DNA from: CAZRUM01 sp964603435
GTDB lineage: Bacteria > Patescibacteriota > Patescibacteriia > Magasanikbacterales > UBA922
Direction: 5' to 3'
Length of the DNA stretch: 18,178 nt
Assembly (NCBI GenBank): GCA_964603435.1
Contig: CAZRUM010000016.1
Location: 1-18,178 of the forward strand
Shown: one piece after another, positions 7,526-13,116 of the stretch
Layout of the letters: the number at the start of each line of letters is the position of its first letter
Numbering within the stretch: the stretch's first letter is position 1
Position numbers and translations under genes: made by a program
Notes under the pieces: model-generated
Seen by the model: only the letters and a program-made list of their open reading frames with translations
Told to the model about the DNA's origin: nothing
Databases searched by the model: none

Positions 7526-7738
7526 GAGAGACAAGATTTCCCTCTTTCCAAGGTCGTATCGAATTTTGAGCTGACCGTGGATTTTGGAGGGGAAGCATCT
7601 AGTTGGTATCTGAACGCCTTCTTCTGGGAAGGTCCTCTGCTCATTGACAAACCATGGGAGACAGTTTCTTTGGACAAGATCTTGACACTCTTGCTTGTAT
7701 CTCCGGGTGATGTACCACCTCCTCACCCTGAGGAATAG
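7526..7738 (+). pseudogene. In-frame continuation after the amber stop: 70 open codons to a second TAG
   Basis: Directly after TAG 7523-7525, in the same phase, the frame reads ERQDFPLSKVVSNFELTVDF, then WYLNAFFWEGPLL, a leucine-rich LDKILTLLLVSPGD and a proline-rich end. No ATG or GTG with SD begins it; an AGGAG overlaps the stop but no start codon follows at useful distance. Codon choice (GTC, AAC, TTC, GAC, ATC) matches the upstream half. Either one gene was split by a nonsense mutation, or the amber is read through, or this is chance. I call it a broken 3' half with modest confidence. Confidence 0.35.
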
Positions 7739-7747
7739 TGAATTGTC

Positions 7748-7797
7748 TTCTTCATAACCCTAACAAGGGTTAAGCGGAGTGAAGAAATATTTTTTTG
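7748..7797 (+). terminator. Nested hairpin terminator of island 1
   Basis: Outer stem TTCTTCA (7748-7754)/TGAAGAA (7780-7786) encloses an inner stem AACCCT (7756-7761)/AGGGTT (7766-7771). It is followed by ATAT and a run of seven T. It starts ten bases after the second TAG (7738), not after the first, which supports transcription of the whole 7349-7738 stretch. Confidence 0.75.
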
Positions 7798-7802
7798 GAG
7801 AT

Positions 7803-7824
7803 GGAGAAGTTTCCGCCCTTCTCC
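7803..7824 (+). ncRNA. Hairpin GGAGAAG / CTTCTCC downstream of island 1
   Basis: Perfect 7-bp stem with an 8-nt loop and no T-run. It is the second of three hairpins in the 7740-7890 gap. Function unknown. Confidence 0.5.
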
Positions 7825-7863
7825 TGTCAACTATCATTTTTACTTCTAGAAATGATTGAGAAT

Positions 7864-7891
7864 AAAAAACTGCCTATTTGGTAGTTTTTTT
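7864..7891. terminator. Intrinsic terminator before the thiamine gene
   Basis: AAAAAACTGCC (7864-7874), 5-nt loop, GGTAGTTTTTT (7880-7890), with one G-T pair and T-rich 3' flank. It closes island 1 and overlaps the proposed -35 of the riboswitch transcript. Confidence 0.8.
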
Positions 7892-7907
7892 ATTTTTATG
7901 CTACAAT
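7878..7907 (+). promoter_or_regulatory. Putative promoter of the TPP-riboswitch transcript
   Basis: TACAAT (7902-7907) is a good -10. TTGGTA (7878-7883) at 18 nt spacing is a fair -35. The start would fall near 7914, just before the riboswitch. Confidence 0.55.
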
Positions 7908-7916
7908 ATGTCCATT

Positions 7917-7994
7917 GTTGGGAGCGCTTTCGTATATTGCGGAGGCTGAGAAGTATCCTTATAACTTGACCCAGATAATGCTGGCGCAAGGAAA
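7917..7994 (+). ncRNA. TPP riboswitch (THI box) aptamer
   Basis: Carries the conserved TPP aptamer blocks in order: TTGGGAGC at the 5' side, GGAGGCTGAGAAG (the GGCUGAGA core that binds the pyrimidine), CTTGACCCAGATAATGCTGG (the ACCUGAUCUGGAUAAUGCCAGC block) and a closing GCGCAAGGAAA. It sits just upstream of a thiamine pyrophosphokinase gene, whose product makes the ligand. High TPP should stabilise the aptamer and favour the terminator at 8002-8034. Confidence 0.93.
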
Positions 7995-8034
7995 CAGATA
8001 TAACTGTTTTCTTGTGTTTGAAGACAGTTTTTTA
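7991..8034 (+). promoter_or_regulatory. Riboswitch expression platform: terminator / antiterminator
   Basis: Terminator stem AACTGTTTTC (8002-8011)/GAAGACAGTT (8020-8029), 10 bp with one wobble, followed directly by TTTT then ATT. A competing stem pairs AAACAG (7992-7997) with CTGTTT (8004-8009), using the left arm of the terminator. This argues for transcriptional control. The T-run ends two bases before the ATG at 8037 and no SD lies between, so SD sequestration is not the mechanism. Confidence 0.75.
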
Positions 8035-8036
8035 TT

Positions 8037-8663
8037 ATGAAAATTTTAATTATAGCTAACGGAACAATTAAAGATTTAGATTTTCACAAAAACTTGGAAA
8101 CCAAGTCTGATTTGGTTGTCTGTGTAGATGGTGGTTTGAATCATTGTGAGAGTTTAGGAATTGTTCCAGATTACTTGATTGGGGATTTTGATTCTGTAGA
8201 AGAAAATTTATTGCAAAAATATAAAGATAATGAAAAGACAAAAGTAATTTTTGATCCAGATCAAGACAAAACTGATTTAGAACTGGCGATTGAGCTTTGT
8301 CATACGCTGGATCCGGTAGAAATAAATATTATTGGGGCTATTGGTAGTCGTATGGATCATACTTTGGGAAATATTTTGTGCTTGGATAAGATTAACAAGA
8401 AAATAAAGGCTAAAATTATAAATGAAAATAATGTAATAGAATTAATCTATGATGTTTGTGAGCTAGAGGGGGAGAAGGATGATATTGTTTCTATTATTCC
8501 TCTAAATCTTGTTTCTGGGCTTACTTATTCAGGTTTAAAGTGGGGGGTAGAGGATAAACAAGTTGATTTGGGTTGGTTGGGGATTTGTAATAAACTTACT
8601 TCGGGTAAAGGTTCTGTGAAGTTAAGTTCCGGTCAAGTTTTAGTGATTAGATCTAAAGACTAG
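8037..8663 (+). CDS. thiN: Thiamine pyrophosphokinase
   Basis: Transfers pyrophosphate from ATP to thiamine, giving thiamine diphosphate (TPP) and AMP, in the cytoplasm. The 208-residue length is normal. Motifs match the family: VCVDGGLNHC (28-37) in the N-terminal catalytic domain, YLIGDFDS (46-53) with acidic metal ligands, DPDQDKTDLE (73-82) at the active site, and GAIGSRMDHTLGN (100-112). The C-terminal beta-rich thiamine-binding part includes SGLTYSGLKW. The gene lies directly behind a TPP riboswitch, giving feedback by its own product. There is no SD: the ATG follows the terminator T-run. No thiamine biosynthesis gene is in the window, so the cell may salvage thiamine. Confidence 0.95.
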   Translation: MKILIIANGTIKDLDFHKNLETKSDLVVCVDGGLNHCESLGIVPDYLIGDFDSVEENLLQKYKDNEKTKVIFDPDQDKTDLELAIELCHTLDPVEINIIGAIGSRMDHTLGNILCLDKINKKIKAKIINENNVIELIYDVCELEGEKDDIVSIIPLNLVSGLTYSGLKWGVEDKQVDLGWLGICNKLTSGKGSVKLSSGQVLVIRSKD

Positions 8664-8665
8664 GT

Positions 8666-8751
8666 TTAATAGAACACGAATTTAACGAATTAAACTAATT
8701 AGAACTAATTCGTTCAGATTCGTTAGATTAGTTTTATTCGCGTTCTATTAA
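8666..8751. repeat. Large AT-rich inverted repeat (TTAATAGAAC...GTTCTATTAA)
   Basis: Arms 8666-8681 and 8736-8751 pair over 16 positions with one mismatch. Inside, AACGAATTA (8684-8692) and TAATTCGTT (8706-8714) pair again. It fills the gap between thiN and the symporter gene. A related element begins at 18093. It could slow or partly stop readthrough between the two genes, but has no T-run. Confidence 0.85.
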
Positions 8752-8764
8752 CTAATATTCAAAT

Positions 8765-10162
8765 ATGTTAGACATTTCAACAATAGATTTTTCAATCATT
8801 GGGTTATATTTTGTTTTGTTAATTTTTATCGGCTGGTTTGTAAAGAAAAAAGCCACTAGTGTGTCAGAATATTTTTTGGCAGGGCGTAGACTCACTTTAC
8901 CGATATTTGTCGCCACGCTTGTCTCTACTTGGTATGGTGGCACGCTTGGGGTGGTAGAAATGTCTTTCAACTACGGACTTGTCAATTGGCTCACGCAAGG
9001 ATTTTTCTGGTACCTTAGTTATTTATTCTTTGCGTTGTTTTTGGCAGGGAGAATCCGTAAGTCAAATCTCTATACCATTCCCGATCAGTTAGAAAAGTTT
9101 TATGACAAGCGTTCACGATTCTTGGGGGCGATATTCAATTTCCTCATGGTAACACCGGCACCATATATACTGTCACTCGGAATTATTTTTGGATTATTGT
9201 TTGGCTGGCCTACTTGGGTAGGAATTGTTTTGGGAACTTTGGTAATGCTTTTTTATACTTTGCGTGGTGGTTTTGTGGGTGTGGTTTATACAGATGTGAT
9301 TCAGTTTGTCCTCATGTTTGTCGGGATTATCTTGATTATTCCATTTGCTGTGATGCAGTTTGGTGGACTAGATTTTTTACAAGCCAATCTTCCCGCCGCT
9401 CACTTTACTCTCACCGGAGGATGGACCACGCAGATGATTCTTGTCTGGGGTTTTATTGCTTTTTGGACATTGGTAGATCCTGGGTTTTATCAGCGTTGTT
9501 ATGCTGCAAAGGATAGTAAGATCCCTCGCAAAGGAATTCTAATTTCAATTTTATTCTGGCTGGTGTTTGACGCTTGTACTACCATCATCGGCATGTATGC
9601 TAGAGCTGCCATGCCAGAGCTAGAGCCGACTACAGCTTTGCCAATGTTTGCGGCTGGAGTTTTGCCAGTGGCTCTGATAGGATTATTTTTCACTGGTCTT
9701 ATTGCTTCTATCATGTCTACCATTGATTCGTTTACACTGCTCGGAGCCATGAGTATTTCTCATGATCTGTATGGAAAAATATTTAAGACTGATGCGAGCG
9801 AAGAGCAAATAATTAAGATGACAAAGTGGGGGATACTATTTACAGCTGGCTTTTCACTTGTCATTGCTCTGTTTGCTAGTTCTATTATTTCTATTTGGTA
9901 TACCATCGGTACAATTGGAATTAGTGCAATGCTCGTACCAGTTTTATTTGGATTTTTCTACAAGAAACAAAAACCTGCTAGTGCAGGATTTTATAGTATT
10001 ATTTTTGGAAGTCTGACTGCGACAAGTTGGCTTATTCATGGCTATCTCAATTCTGTAGACGGCTGGCCTGGATATTTGTTTGGTTTAGAACCAATGTATC
10101 CGGGGGTGTTGGCGAGTTTGGTGGTGTTTGTGGGGATATTGATTGTGAAGAGGAATAGATAA
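8765..10162 (+). CDS. Sodium:solute symporter (SSS family), candidate thiamine or precursor importer
   Basis: The 465-residue product has about 12-13 membrane segments. It shows SSS-family features: a first-helix start DFSIIGLYFVLLIFIGWF, SVSEYFLAGRRLTLPIFVATLVSTWYGG (residues 33-60, conserved TM1/TM2 region), an IPDQLEKFYDKRSRF loop, TLRGGFVGVVYTDVIQFVLM (around 165-185) and MSTIDSFTLLG (SSS helix-8-type S-x-x-DS). It would import a small solute with Na+. It lies 101 nt after thiN with a repeat between, so it may be co-transcribed under the TPP riboswitch. SSS proteins beside TPP riboswitches (ThiV type) have been proposed to carry thiamine precursors. The substrate here is inference; other solutes are possible. 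Confidence 0.9.
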   Translation: MLDISTIDFSIIGLYFVLLIFIGWFVKKKATSVSEYFLAGRRLTLPIFVATLVSTWYGGTLGVVEMSFNYGLVNWLTQGFFWYLSYLFFALFLAGRIRKSNLYTIPDQLEKFYDKRSRFLGAIFNFLMVTPAPYILSLGIIFGLLFGWPTWVGIVLGTLVMLFYTLRGGFVGVVYTDVIQFVLMFVGIILIIPFAVMQFGGLDFLQANLPAAHFTLTGGWTTQMILVWGFIAFWTLVDPGFYQRCYAAKDSKIPRKGILISILFWLVFDACTTIIGMYARAAMPELEPTTALPMFAAGVLPVALIGLFFTGLIASIMSTIDSFTLLGAMSISHDLYGKIFKTDASEEQIIKMTKWGILFTAGFSLVIALFASSIISIWYTIGTIGISAMLVPVLFGFFYKKQKPASAGFYSIIFGSLTATSWLIHGYLNSVDGWPGYLFGLEPMYPGVLASLVVFVGILIVKRNR

Positions 10163-10182
10163 ATTGTTGTGGGTTTGTGTGA

Positions 10183-10208
10183 TAGAGACGCGATAAATCG
10201 TGTCTTTA
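10183..10208. repeat. REP palindrome copy 1 (upstream of RAYT)
   Basis: TAGAGACGCGAT (10183-10194), AA, ATCGTGTCTTTA (10197-10208): a near-perfect hairpin of the GTAGAGACGCGAT family, placed between the symporter stop and the RAYT start. Confidence 0.9.
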
Positions 10209-10216
10209 CAAATATG

Positions 10217-10222
10217 GTATAA
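10217..10222 (+). promoter_or_regulatory. Possible -10 box of the RAYT gene
   Basis: Perfect TATAAT, 7 nt before the ATG at 10230. If used, the message would be leaderless or nearly so. The -35 position lies in REP copy 1 and has no consensus. Confidence 0.4.
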
Positions 10223-10229
10223 TATTTTC

Positions 10230-10802
10230 ATGGAGGAAAAATTTCAAAACAAATATAGGGTTTCTTCACCTAGGTATCGTGGTTGGGATTATGCTTGGAA
10301 TGGAATTTATTTTGTAACTATCAATACTAAAAAACAGGAGTGTTATTTTGGTGATATTGATAATGGGAGAATGGAAATATCGGATATGGGAAGAATTGCT
10401 AAAAAAGTTTGGCAGGAAATTCCTTTGCATTTTCCAAGTGTTCGATTAGAAGATTTTGTGATTATGCCAAATCATATCCATGGTTTGATTGTGATTGAAA
10501 GGGAATCGCCTGGTGGTAGAGACGCGATTGATCGCGTCTCTGTAGACGTTGAAAATGATAAAAACAGGGGTGGTGTCACAGGTTATGATAATCCGATGGG
10601 TAGGAATAATTTAAGTGAGATTGTACGTTGGTATAAAGGTAGATGTAGTTTTGAAATTCGTTGTTTGTCTAGTCTAGGTAGTTTTTGCTGGCAAACGCGT
10701 TTTCATGAACATATTGTCAGAAATGAAAAAAGTTTAGAAAAGATTCGTTGGTATGTTCGTAATAATCCTGCGAAATGGTATGGCGATAAATATTTTGTGT
10801 GA
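10230..10802 (+). CDS. REP-associated tyrosine transposase (RAYT, IS200-like Y1 domain)
   Basis: A 190-residue single-domain HUH transposase of the TnpA-REP type. It starts with the typical YRGWDYAWNGIYFVTINTKKQ, followed by the metal-binding HUH motif MPNHIHGLI (H82, H84) and RFHEHIVRNEKSLEKIRWYVRNNPAKW near the end, which holds the likely nucleophile Y175. RAYTs cut single-stranded hairpins and are tied to dispersed REP palindromes; several matching palindromes lie around it. Unusually, one full REP palindrome lies inside the gene (10518-10541), encoding residues about 97-104 in frame, in the loop after the HUH motif. ATG 10230 is preferred; an in-frame GTG at 10200 lies inside REP copy 1. 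The frame looks intact and possibly active. Confidence 0.93.
   Translation: MEEKFQNKYRVSSPRYRGWDYAWNGIYFVTINTKKQECYFGDIDNGRMEISDMGRIAKKVWQEIPLHFPSVRLEDFVIMPNHIHGLIVIERESPGGRDAIDRVSVDVENDKNRGGVTGYDNPMGRNNLSEIVRWYKGRCSFEIRCLSSLGSFCWQTRFHEHIVRNEKSLEKIRWYVRNNPAKWYGDKYFV
10518..10541. repeat. REP palindrome copy 2, inside the RAYT coding sequence
   Basis: AGAGACGCGAT (10518-10528), TG, ATCGCGTCTCT (10531-10541): perfect 11-bp arms. It encodes the GRDAIDRVS stretch of the transposase without breaking the frame. Confidence 0.93.
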
Positions 10803-10823
10803 TAGTTTTTGGTATTAGTAATT

Positions 10824-10847
10824 GTAGAGACGCGATTTATCGCGTCT
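10824..10847. repeat. REP palindrome copy 3, downstream of RAYT
   Basis: GTAG precedes AGACGCGAT (10828-10836), TT, ATCGCGTCT (10839-10847); the 3' end is then truncated (GAACA instead of CTAC). It lies 22 nt after the RAYT stop. Confidence 0.85.
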
Positions 10848-10977
10848 GAACAAACGTTTCAGAAAAGAATAATAATAAGATATTAAAGATTGTGATGATC
10901 CAATCTATAAATTCGCACGATGTAATAATTAGATATCTAGTAAAATTTTTTTTAATGTAAAATTATAGTTTACAATA

Positions 10978-11059
10978 ATTCCATGGTTTTAAGCATTAAA
11001 CACAGTAGACGCGATTTACGTGGGTATACGCCATTAGCAACGGTAGAGACGCGATTAAT
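10978..11059. repeat. REP-containing direct repeat, copy A
   Basis: About 82 nt: ATTCC...CATTAAACACAGTAG, ACGCGATTTACGTGGGTA, then CCATTAGCAACGGTAGAG and GACGCGATTAAT. It has two REP half-sites (11005-11016, 11043-11059) whose right arms are lost. A second copy lies at 11110. The stretch 10848-10977 is AT-rich and I see no gene in it. Confidence 0.8.
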
Positions 11060-11109
11060 TATTTAAAATTATAAAATATAGCTCTAATAAATAAATATAT
11101 TTTGTATGT

Positions 11110-11193
11110 ATTCCGTAGTCTTTGACATTAAACACGGTAGAGGTGCGATTTACGTGGGTACATATCATTAGCAACGGTAAAGACGCGATTAAT
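11110..11193. repeat. REP-containing direct repeat, copy B
   Basis: About 84 nt, aligned base for base with copy A through ATTAAACAC, GCGATTTACGTGGGTA, CATTAGCAACGGTA and GACGCGATTAAT. Its last REP half-site is completed into a full palindrome at 11177-11204. The period A to B is about 132-134 nt. This resembles a BIME (mosaic of paired REPs). Confidence 0.8.
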
Positions 11194-11204
11194 CGCGTCT
11201 TTAC
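11177..11204. repeat. REP palindrome copy 4 (perfect, 28 bp)
   Basis: GTAAAGACGCGATT and its exact reverse complement, no loop. Followed by AACAACGCATCAACCTT, nearly the same right flank as the copy at 12265. Confidence 0.93.
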
Positions 11205-11226
11205 AACAACGCATCAACCTTTCTAT

Positions 11227-11460
11227 ATGAACAAAAAAAGAATACCACATTTTATTATCGCGGTACTCATCGGTATACTTATGTTTGTGTACCTGGGGTC
11301 AATGGTAACTGAGTTTACCCTACCAAAGTTGCTGCCTGCCCTCCGAAGCTTTTTTAACCACCATAGCTTTAGCGTAGGTGGTAGCGTAGGCGGGGGAGTG
11401 ATAGTGATTGTTATCGGGATTGTGAGTCTAGTAAAGAAGAAGAAAAAACCGACTGTGTGA
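11227..11460 (+). CDS. Small two-helix membrane protein of unknown function
   Basis: From ATG 11227 the product has 77 residues. There are two hydrophobic segments (FIIAVLIGILMFVYLGSMV and GGVIVIVIGIVSL), a short linker with a Gly/Ser-rich GGSVGGG stretch, and a KKKKK tail. I do not recognise it. The frame extends upstream to 11122, but that part is REP sequence, so the first Met after the repeat is preferred; no SD is visible. The stop codon lies within the terminator hairpin. It sits between REP copy 4 and a terminator that recur, without the gene, at 12265-12345. It may be real or a chance frame. Confidence 0.4.
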   Translation: MNKKRIPHFIIAVLIGILMFVYLGSMVTEFTLPKLLPALRSFFNHHSFSVGGSVGGGVIVIVIGIVSLVKKKKKPTV

Positions 11461-11471
11461 GTTGGTTTTTT
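11443..11471 (+). terminator. Intrinsic terminator after the small membrane protein
   Basis: AAAAAACCGAC (11443-11453), loop TGTGTGA, GTTGGTTTTTT (11461-11471). One G-T pair in a 5-bp GC-rich core, then a T-run. It is close to the terminator at 12318-12345 in sequence. Confidence 0.8.
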
Positions 11472-11473
11472 GG

Positions 11474-11502
11474 TTGACAATTTTAATAAAAAATGCTAAT
11501 TT
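11474..11502 (+). promoter_or_regulatory. Promoter of island 2
   Basis: TTGACA (11474-11479), 17-nt spacer, TAATTT (11497-11502). The -10 is weak but overlaps an inverted repeat GCTAA...TTAGC (11495-11510) that could be an operator or a start-site hairpin. Confidence 0.6.
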
Positions 11503-11551
11503 ATGTTAGCATAAGAAACTTTACACCCGAGAGGTGGAGGGAGAGTACACA

Positions 11552-12118
11552 ATGCATCGAGCCGAAGAGCTCAAGGAGTTGGCCGCTCATTTCCAGGATA
11601 TCCTGGAAGATGGGTACGTACTGGAGCTACGTGAAGTAGCGCTCGGCCTTCTGGTGGCATACGTAGCAGGAGAGGATGGACGTATCTTCGTTTCCTATTT
11701 CCCTTATGAGGAGGTCATGCTCAGTGACGTCAAACGTGAGGAGGTGGTGAGAACTGGCGAAGATCACGGAGGAGTACCCCCATTCTGTACGGTGGCTATC
11801 CACGGCGTCTCCTTCGGCGTCAATGGTCCTTGGAGTTGGGAGGAGGTGGCGCAGGTTTTGCGTCAGCGGTTCCGGAAGATCGACGGTGATGACGTCGATT
11901 GGTATACTGCGCCATTCCGAATCTTCCTGGAAGGTCAGGGGCTTTGCTACGACGAGCTGCCGCTGGCCGCTGACAGTCACGGCGCCTGCCTGCTGGGCTG
12001 CTCGTGCCAGGAGAACGTCGTTCAGCAGGTGCAGACCGACCAGGGTATGGAGAGTGTCTTTCAATGCACAGAGTGCGGCATCTTCATGAAGCCTCACAAG
12101 TGCACGGTCTTCAAGTAG
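11552..12118 (+). CDS. Orphan zinc-ribbon-like protein of island 2
   Basis: The 188-residue acidic soluble protein starts at ATG 11552 behind GGAGGGAGAG, a strong SD rare in this window; a GTG at 11534 inside that SD region is rejected. The first 135 residues are unrecognised, with PWSWEEVAQVLRQRFRKI and DVDWYTAPFRIFLEGQGLC in the middle. The C-terminus has C150-x-C152 and C172-x2-C175 (plus C146, C184), a plausible zinc ribbon: CSCQEN ... FQCTECGIF. The gene is much GC-richer than its neighbours, with many GTC, ATC, CTG and GGC codons, and has its own promoter and structured 3' end, so recent acquisition is likely. A long antisense frame is a by-product of the GC content. Function unknown; nucleic-acid or protein binding is only suggested by the cysteines. 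Confidence 0.75.
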   Translation: MHRAEELKELAAHFQDILEDGYVLELREVALGLLVAYVAGEDGRIFVSYFPYEEVMLSDVKREEVVRTGEDHGGVPPFCTVAIHGVSFGVNGPWSWEEVAQVLRQRFRKIDGDDVDWYTAPFRIFLEGQGLCYDELPLAADSHGACLLGCSCQENVVQQVQTDQGMESVFQCTECGIFMKPHKCTVFK

Positions 12119-12126
12119 GTCTATGT

Positions 12127-12192
12127 GGCCACCCCCGCCGACATTCGTGTCGCCTACATCAACCGATGTTGTCGATCGAGGCGGGGGCGGTC
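12127..12192 (+). ncRNA. Three-way-junction RNA structure in the 3' region of island 2
   Basis: Outer stem 12127-12138 with 12181-12192 (core CCCCCGC/GCGGGGG, one mismatch and one wobble). It encloses a perfect CGACA-TTCG-TGTCG tetraloop hairpin (12139-12152) and a second hairpin ACATC-AACC-GATGT (12156-12169). UUCG tetraloops on a C-G pair are exceptionally stable in RNA. It starts 8 nt after the stop codon. A role in message stability, regulation or cassette recognition is inference. Confidence 0.6.
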
Positions 12193-12207
12193 GACACATC
12201 ATAAGAT

Positions 12208-12229
12208 ACCTTTACAAAGGTGTTTTTTT
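12208..12229 (+). terminator. Intrinsic terminator of island 2
   Basis: ACCTT-TACA-AAGGT then G and a run of seven T. Short stem, but well placed 16 nt after the three-way junction. Confidence 0.7.
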
Positions 12230-12264
12230 AATTCATAAAAACATAGTGTACTGATGAAATATCG

Positions 12265-12292
12265 GTAGAGACGCGATTAATCGCGTCTCTAC
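12265..12292. repeat. REP palindrome copy 5 (perfect, 28 bp)
   Basis: GTAGAGACGCGATT and its exact reverse complement. The right flank AACAACGAACCAACCTT matches that of copy 4, so this is a second copy of a REP-flank-terminator block. Confidence 0.95.
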
Positions 12293-12317
12293 AACAACGA
12301 ACCAACCTTATAATAAG

Positions 12318-12345
12318 AAAAAACCGACTGTTTAGTCGGTTTTTT
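12318..12345. terminator. Perfect symmetric terminator AAAAAACCGACT / AGTCGGTTTTTT
   Basis: Twelve-base arms with a 4-nt loop. It can stop both rightward readthrough from the island and the leftward two-gene cluster that ends at 12375. It is a close relative of the terminator at 11443-11471. Confidence 0.9.
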
Positions 12346-12374
12346 GAATGAGAATTAGGTTATAAATTGATGTA

Positions 12375-13115
12375 TTATTTTTTATCTATAATGTTAGACA
12401 AAATAAATAGTTCGTTGATTGTCTTACGTATTTTTGTTTTTTCATCATCGACGTCAGTTTTACTTGTGATATATGTTCTGTTATGAGCTGCTGTATCTCC
12501 CAATTCTTTTATTTTTTTCATATAGCCGGGAATATTTCTGCCAAGAATGATTTTTGGGTCAGTGGTTATTGTATCGATTAGTTTATCTAGCATGAAAAAA
12601 GCCCCATTACTAAATTTTATTTCAGCTATTCTTTTTTCTTTTTGATAAACATCAATTATTGAGGATTCCATCAACCTTCTAACCATAACAACACAACAAT
12701 CATAGTTTTCTATGTTGTAGCTCGTGTTTATCTGCCTTATCATTTCAAGTGTATATTTTCTGTTAACTTCTTCATAGAGATCTTTCGGTAGAATAGATGG
12801 TGTTTCGTCTATTTCAATAATATCTAATTTGGAAAGGTATTTATCATTCAATTCTTTTTTGTATTTAGTATTAATTCTAAATTCATTCTTTCCTCTGCCT
12901 TTAACCGTATATTTTGATTTGATGAGTTGCTTTTTTAGTTTTGTTACATTAGGTCTTCCATAACCTTCATGTTCTAGTATGTCAGCCAGCTCTTTTATTG
13001 TTTTTTCCACCTCAGTTTCAGTTTTGGAAAAATACCATAATAAAGCGATTGCTTCATCAGATCTAGACATGTTGTCAAAATCTAACTTCGAAAAAAAATC
13101 TTTTAGTGTTACCAT
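12375..13115 (-). CDS. DUF4145-like protein with N-terminal winged-helix-like segment
   Basis: About 246 residues from ATG 13115, which lies 1 nt after the upstream TAA; ATG 13130 would add five residues and overlap by 14 nt. The N-terminal part (about 1-85) looks helical and winged-helix-like, with a basic stretch KSKYTVKGRGKNEFRINTKYK. The C-terminal part NYDCCVVMVRRLMESSIIDVYQ ... IKELGDTAAHNRTY resembles DUF4145, a HEPN-like helical domain whose signature is a late G-D/N-x-A-A-H. DUF4145 domains occur in restriction and other defence loci and in lone proteins of unknown role. It is translationally linked to the preceding gene. A defence or regulatory function is inference; the domain call is by motif only. 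Confidence 0.6.
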   Translation of the reverse strand: MVTLKDFFSKLDFDNMSRSDEAIALLWYFSKTETEVEKTIKELADILEHEGYGRPNVTKLKKQLIKSKYTVKGRGKNEFRINTKYKKELNDKYLSKLDIIEIDETPSILPKDLYEEVNRKYTLEMIRQINTSYNIENYDCCVVMVRRLMESSIIDVYQKEKRIAEIKFSNGAFFMLDKLIDTITTDPKIILGRNIPGYMKKIKELGDTAAHNRTYITSKTDVDDEKTKIRKTINELFILSNIIDKK

Positions 13116-13116
13116 A

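Noticed and set aside
7457..7726. 89-codon minus-strand frame across island 1
   Set aside because: No promoter or SD on that strand. The plus-strand promoter and terminator bracket the region.
10200..10229. GTG start for the RAYT
   Set aside because: It lies inside REP copy 1. The ATG at 10230 gives the usual RAYT N-terminus and follows a TATAAT.
11627..12202. 191-codon open frame on the minus strand opposite the island 2 gene
   Set aside because: The plus strand has TTGACA promoter, strong SD, zinc-ribbon cysteines and a downstream terminator. The minus frame has none of these and arises from the GC-rich codons.
12119..12235. In-frame open codons after the TAG of the island 2 gene
   Set aside because: About 40 codons only, and they coincide with the three-way-junction stems, which explain the sequence better than coding does.
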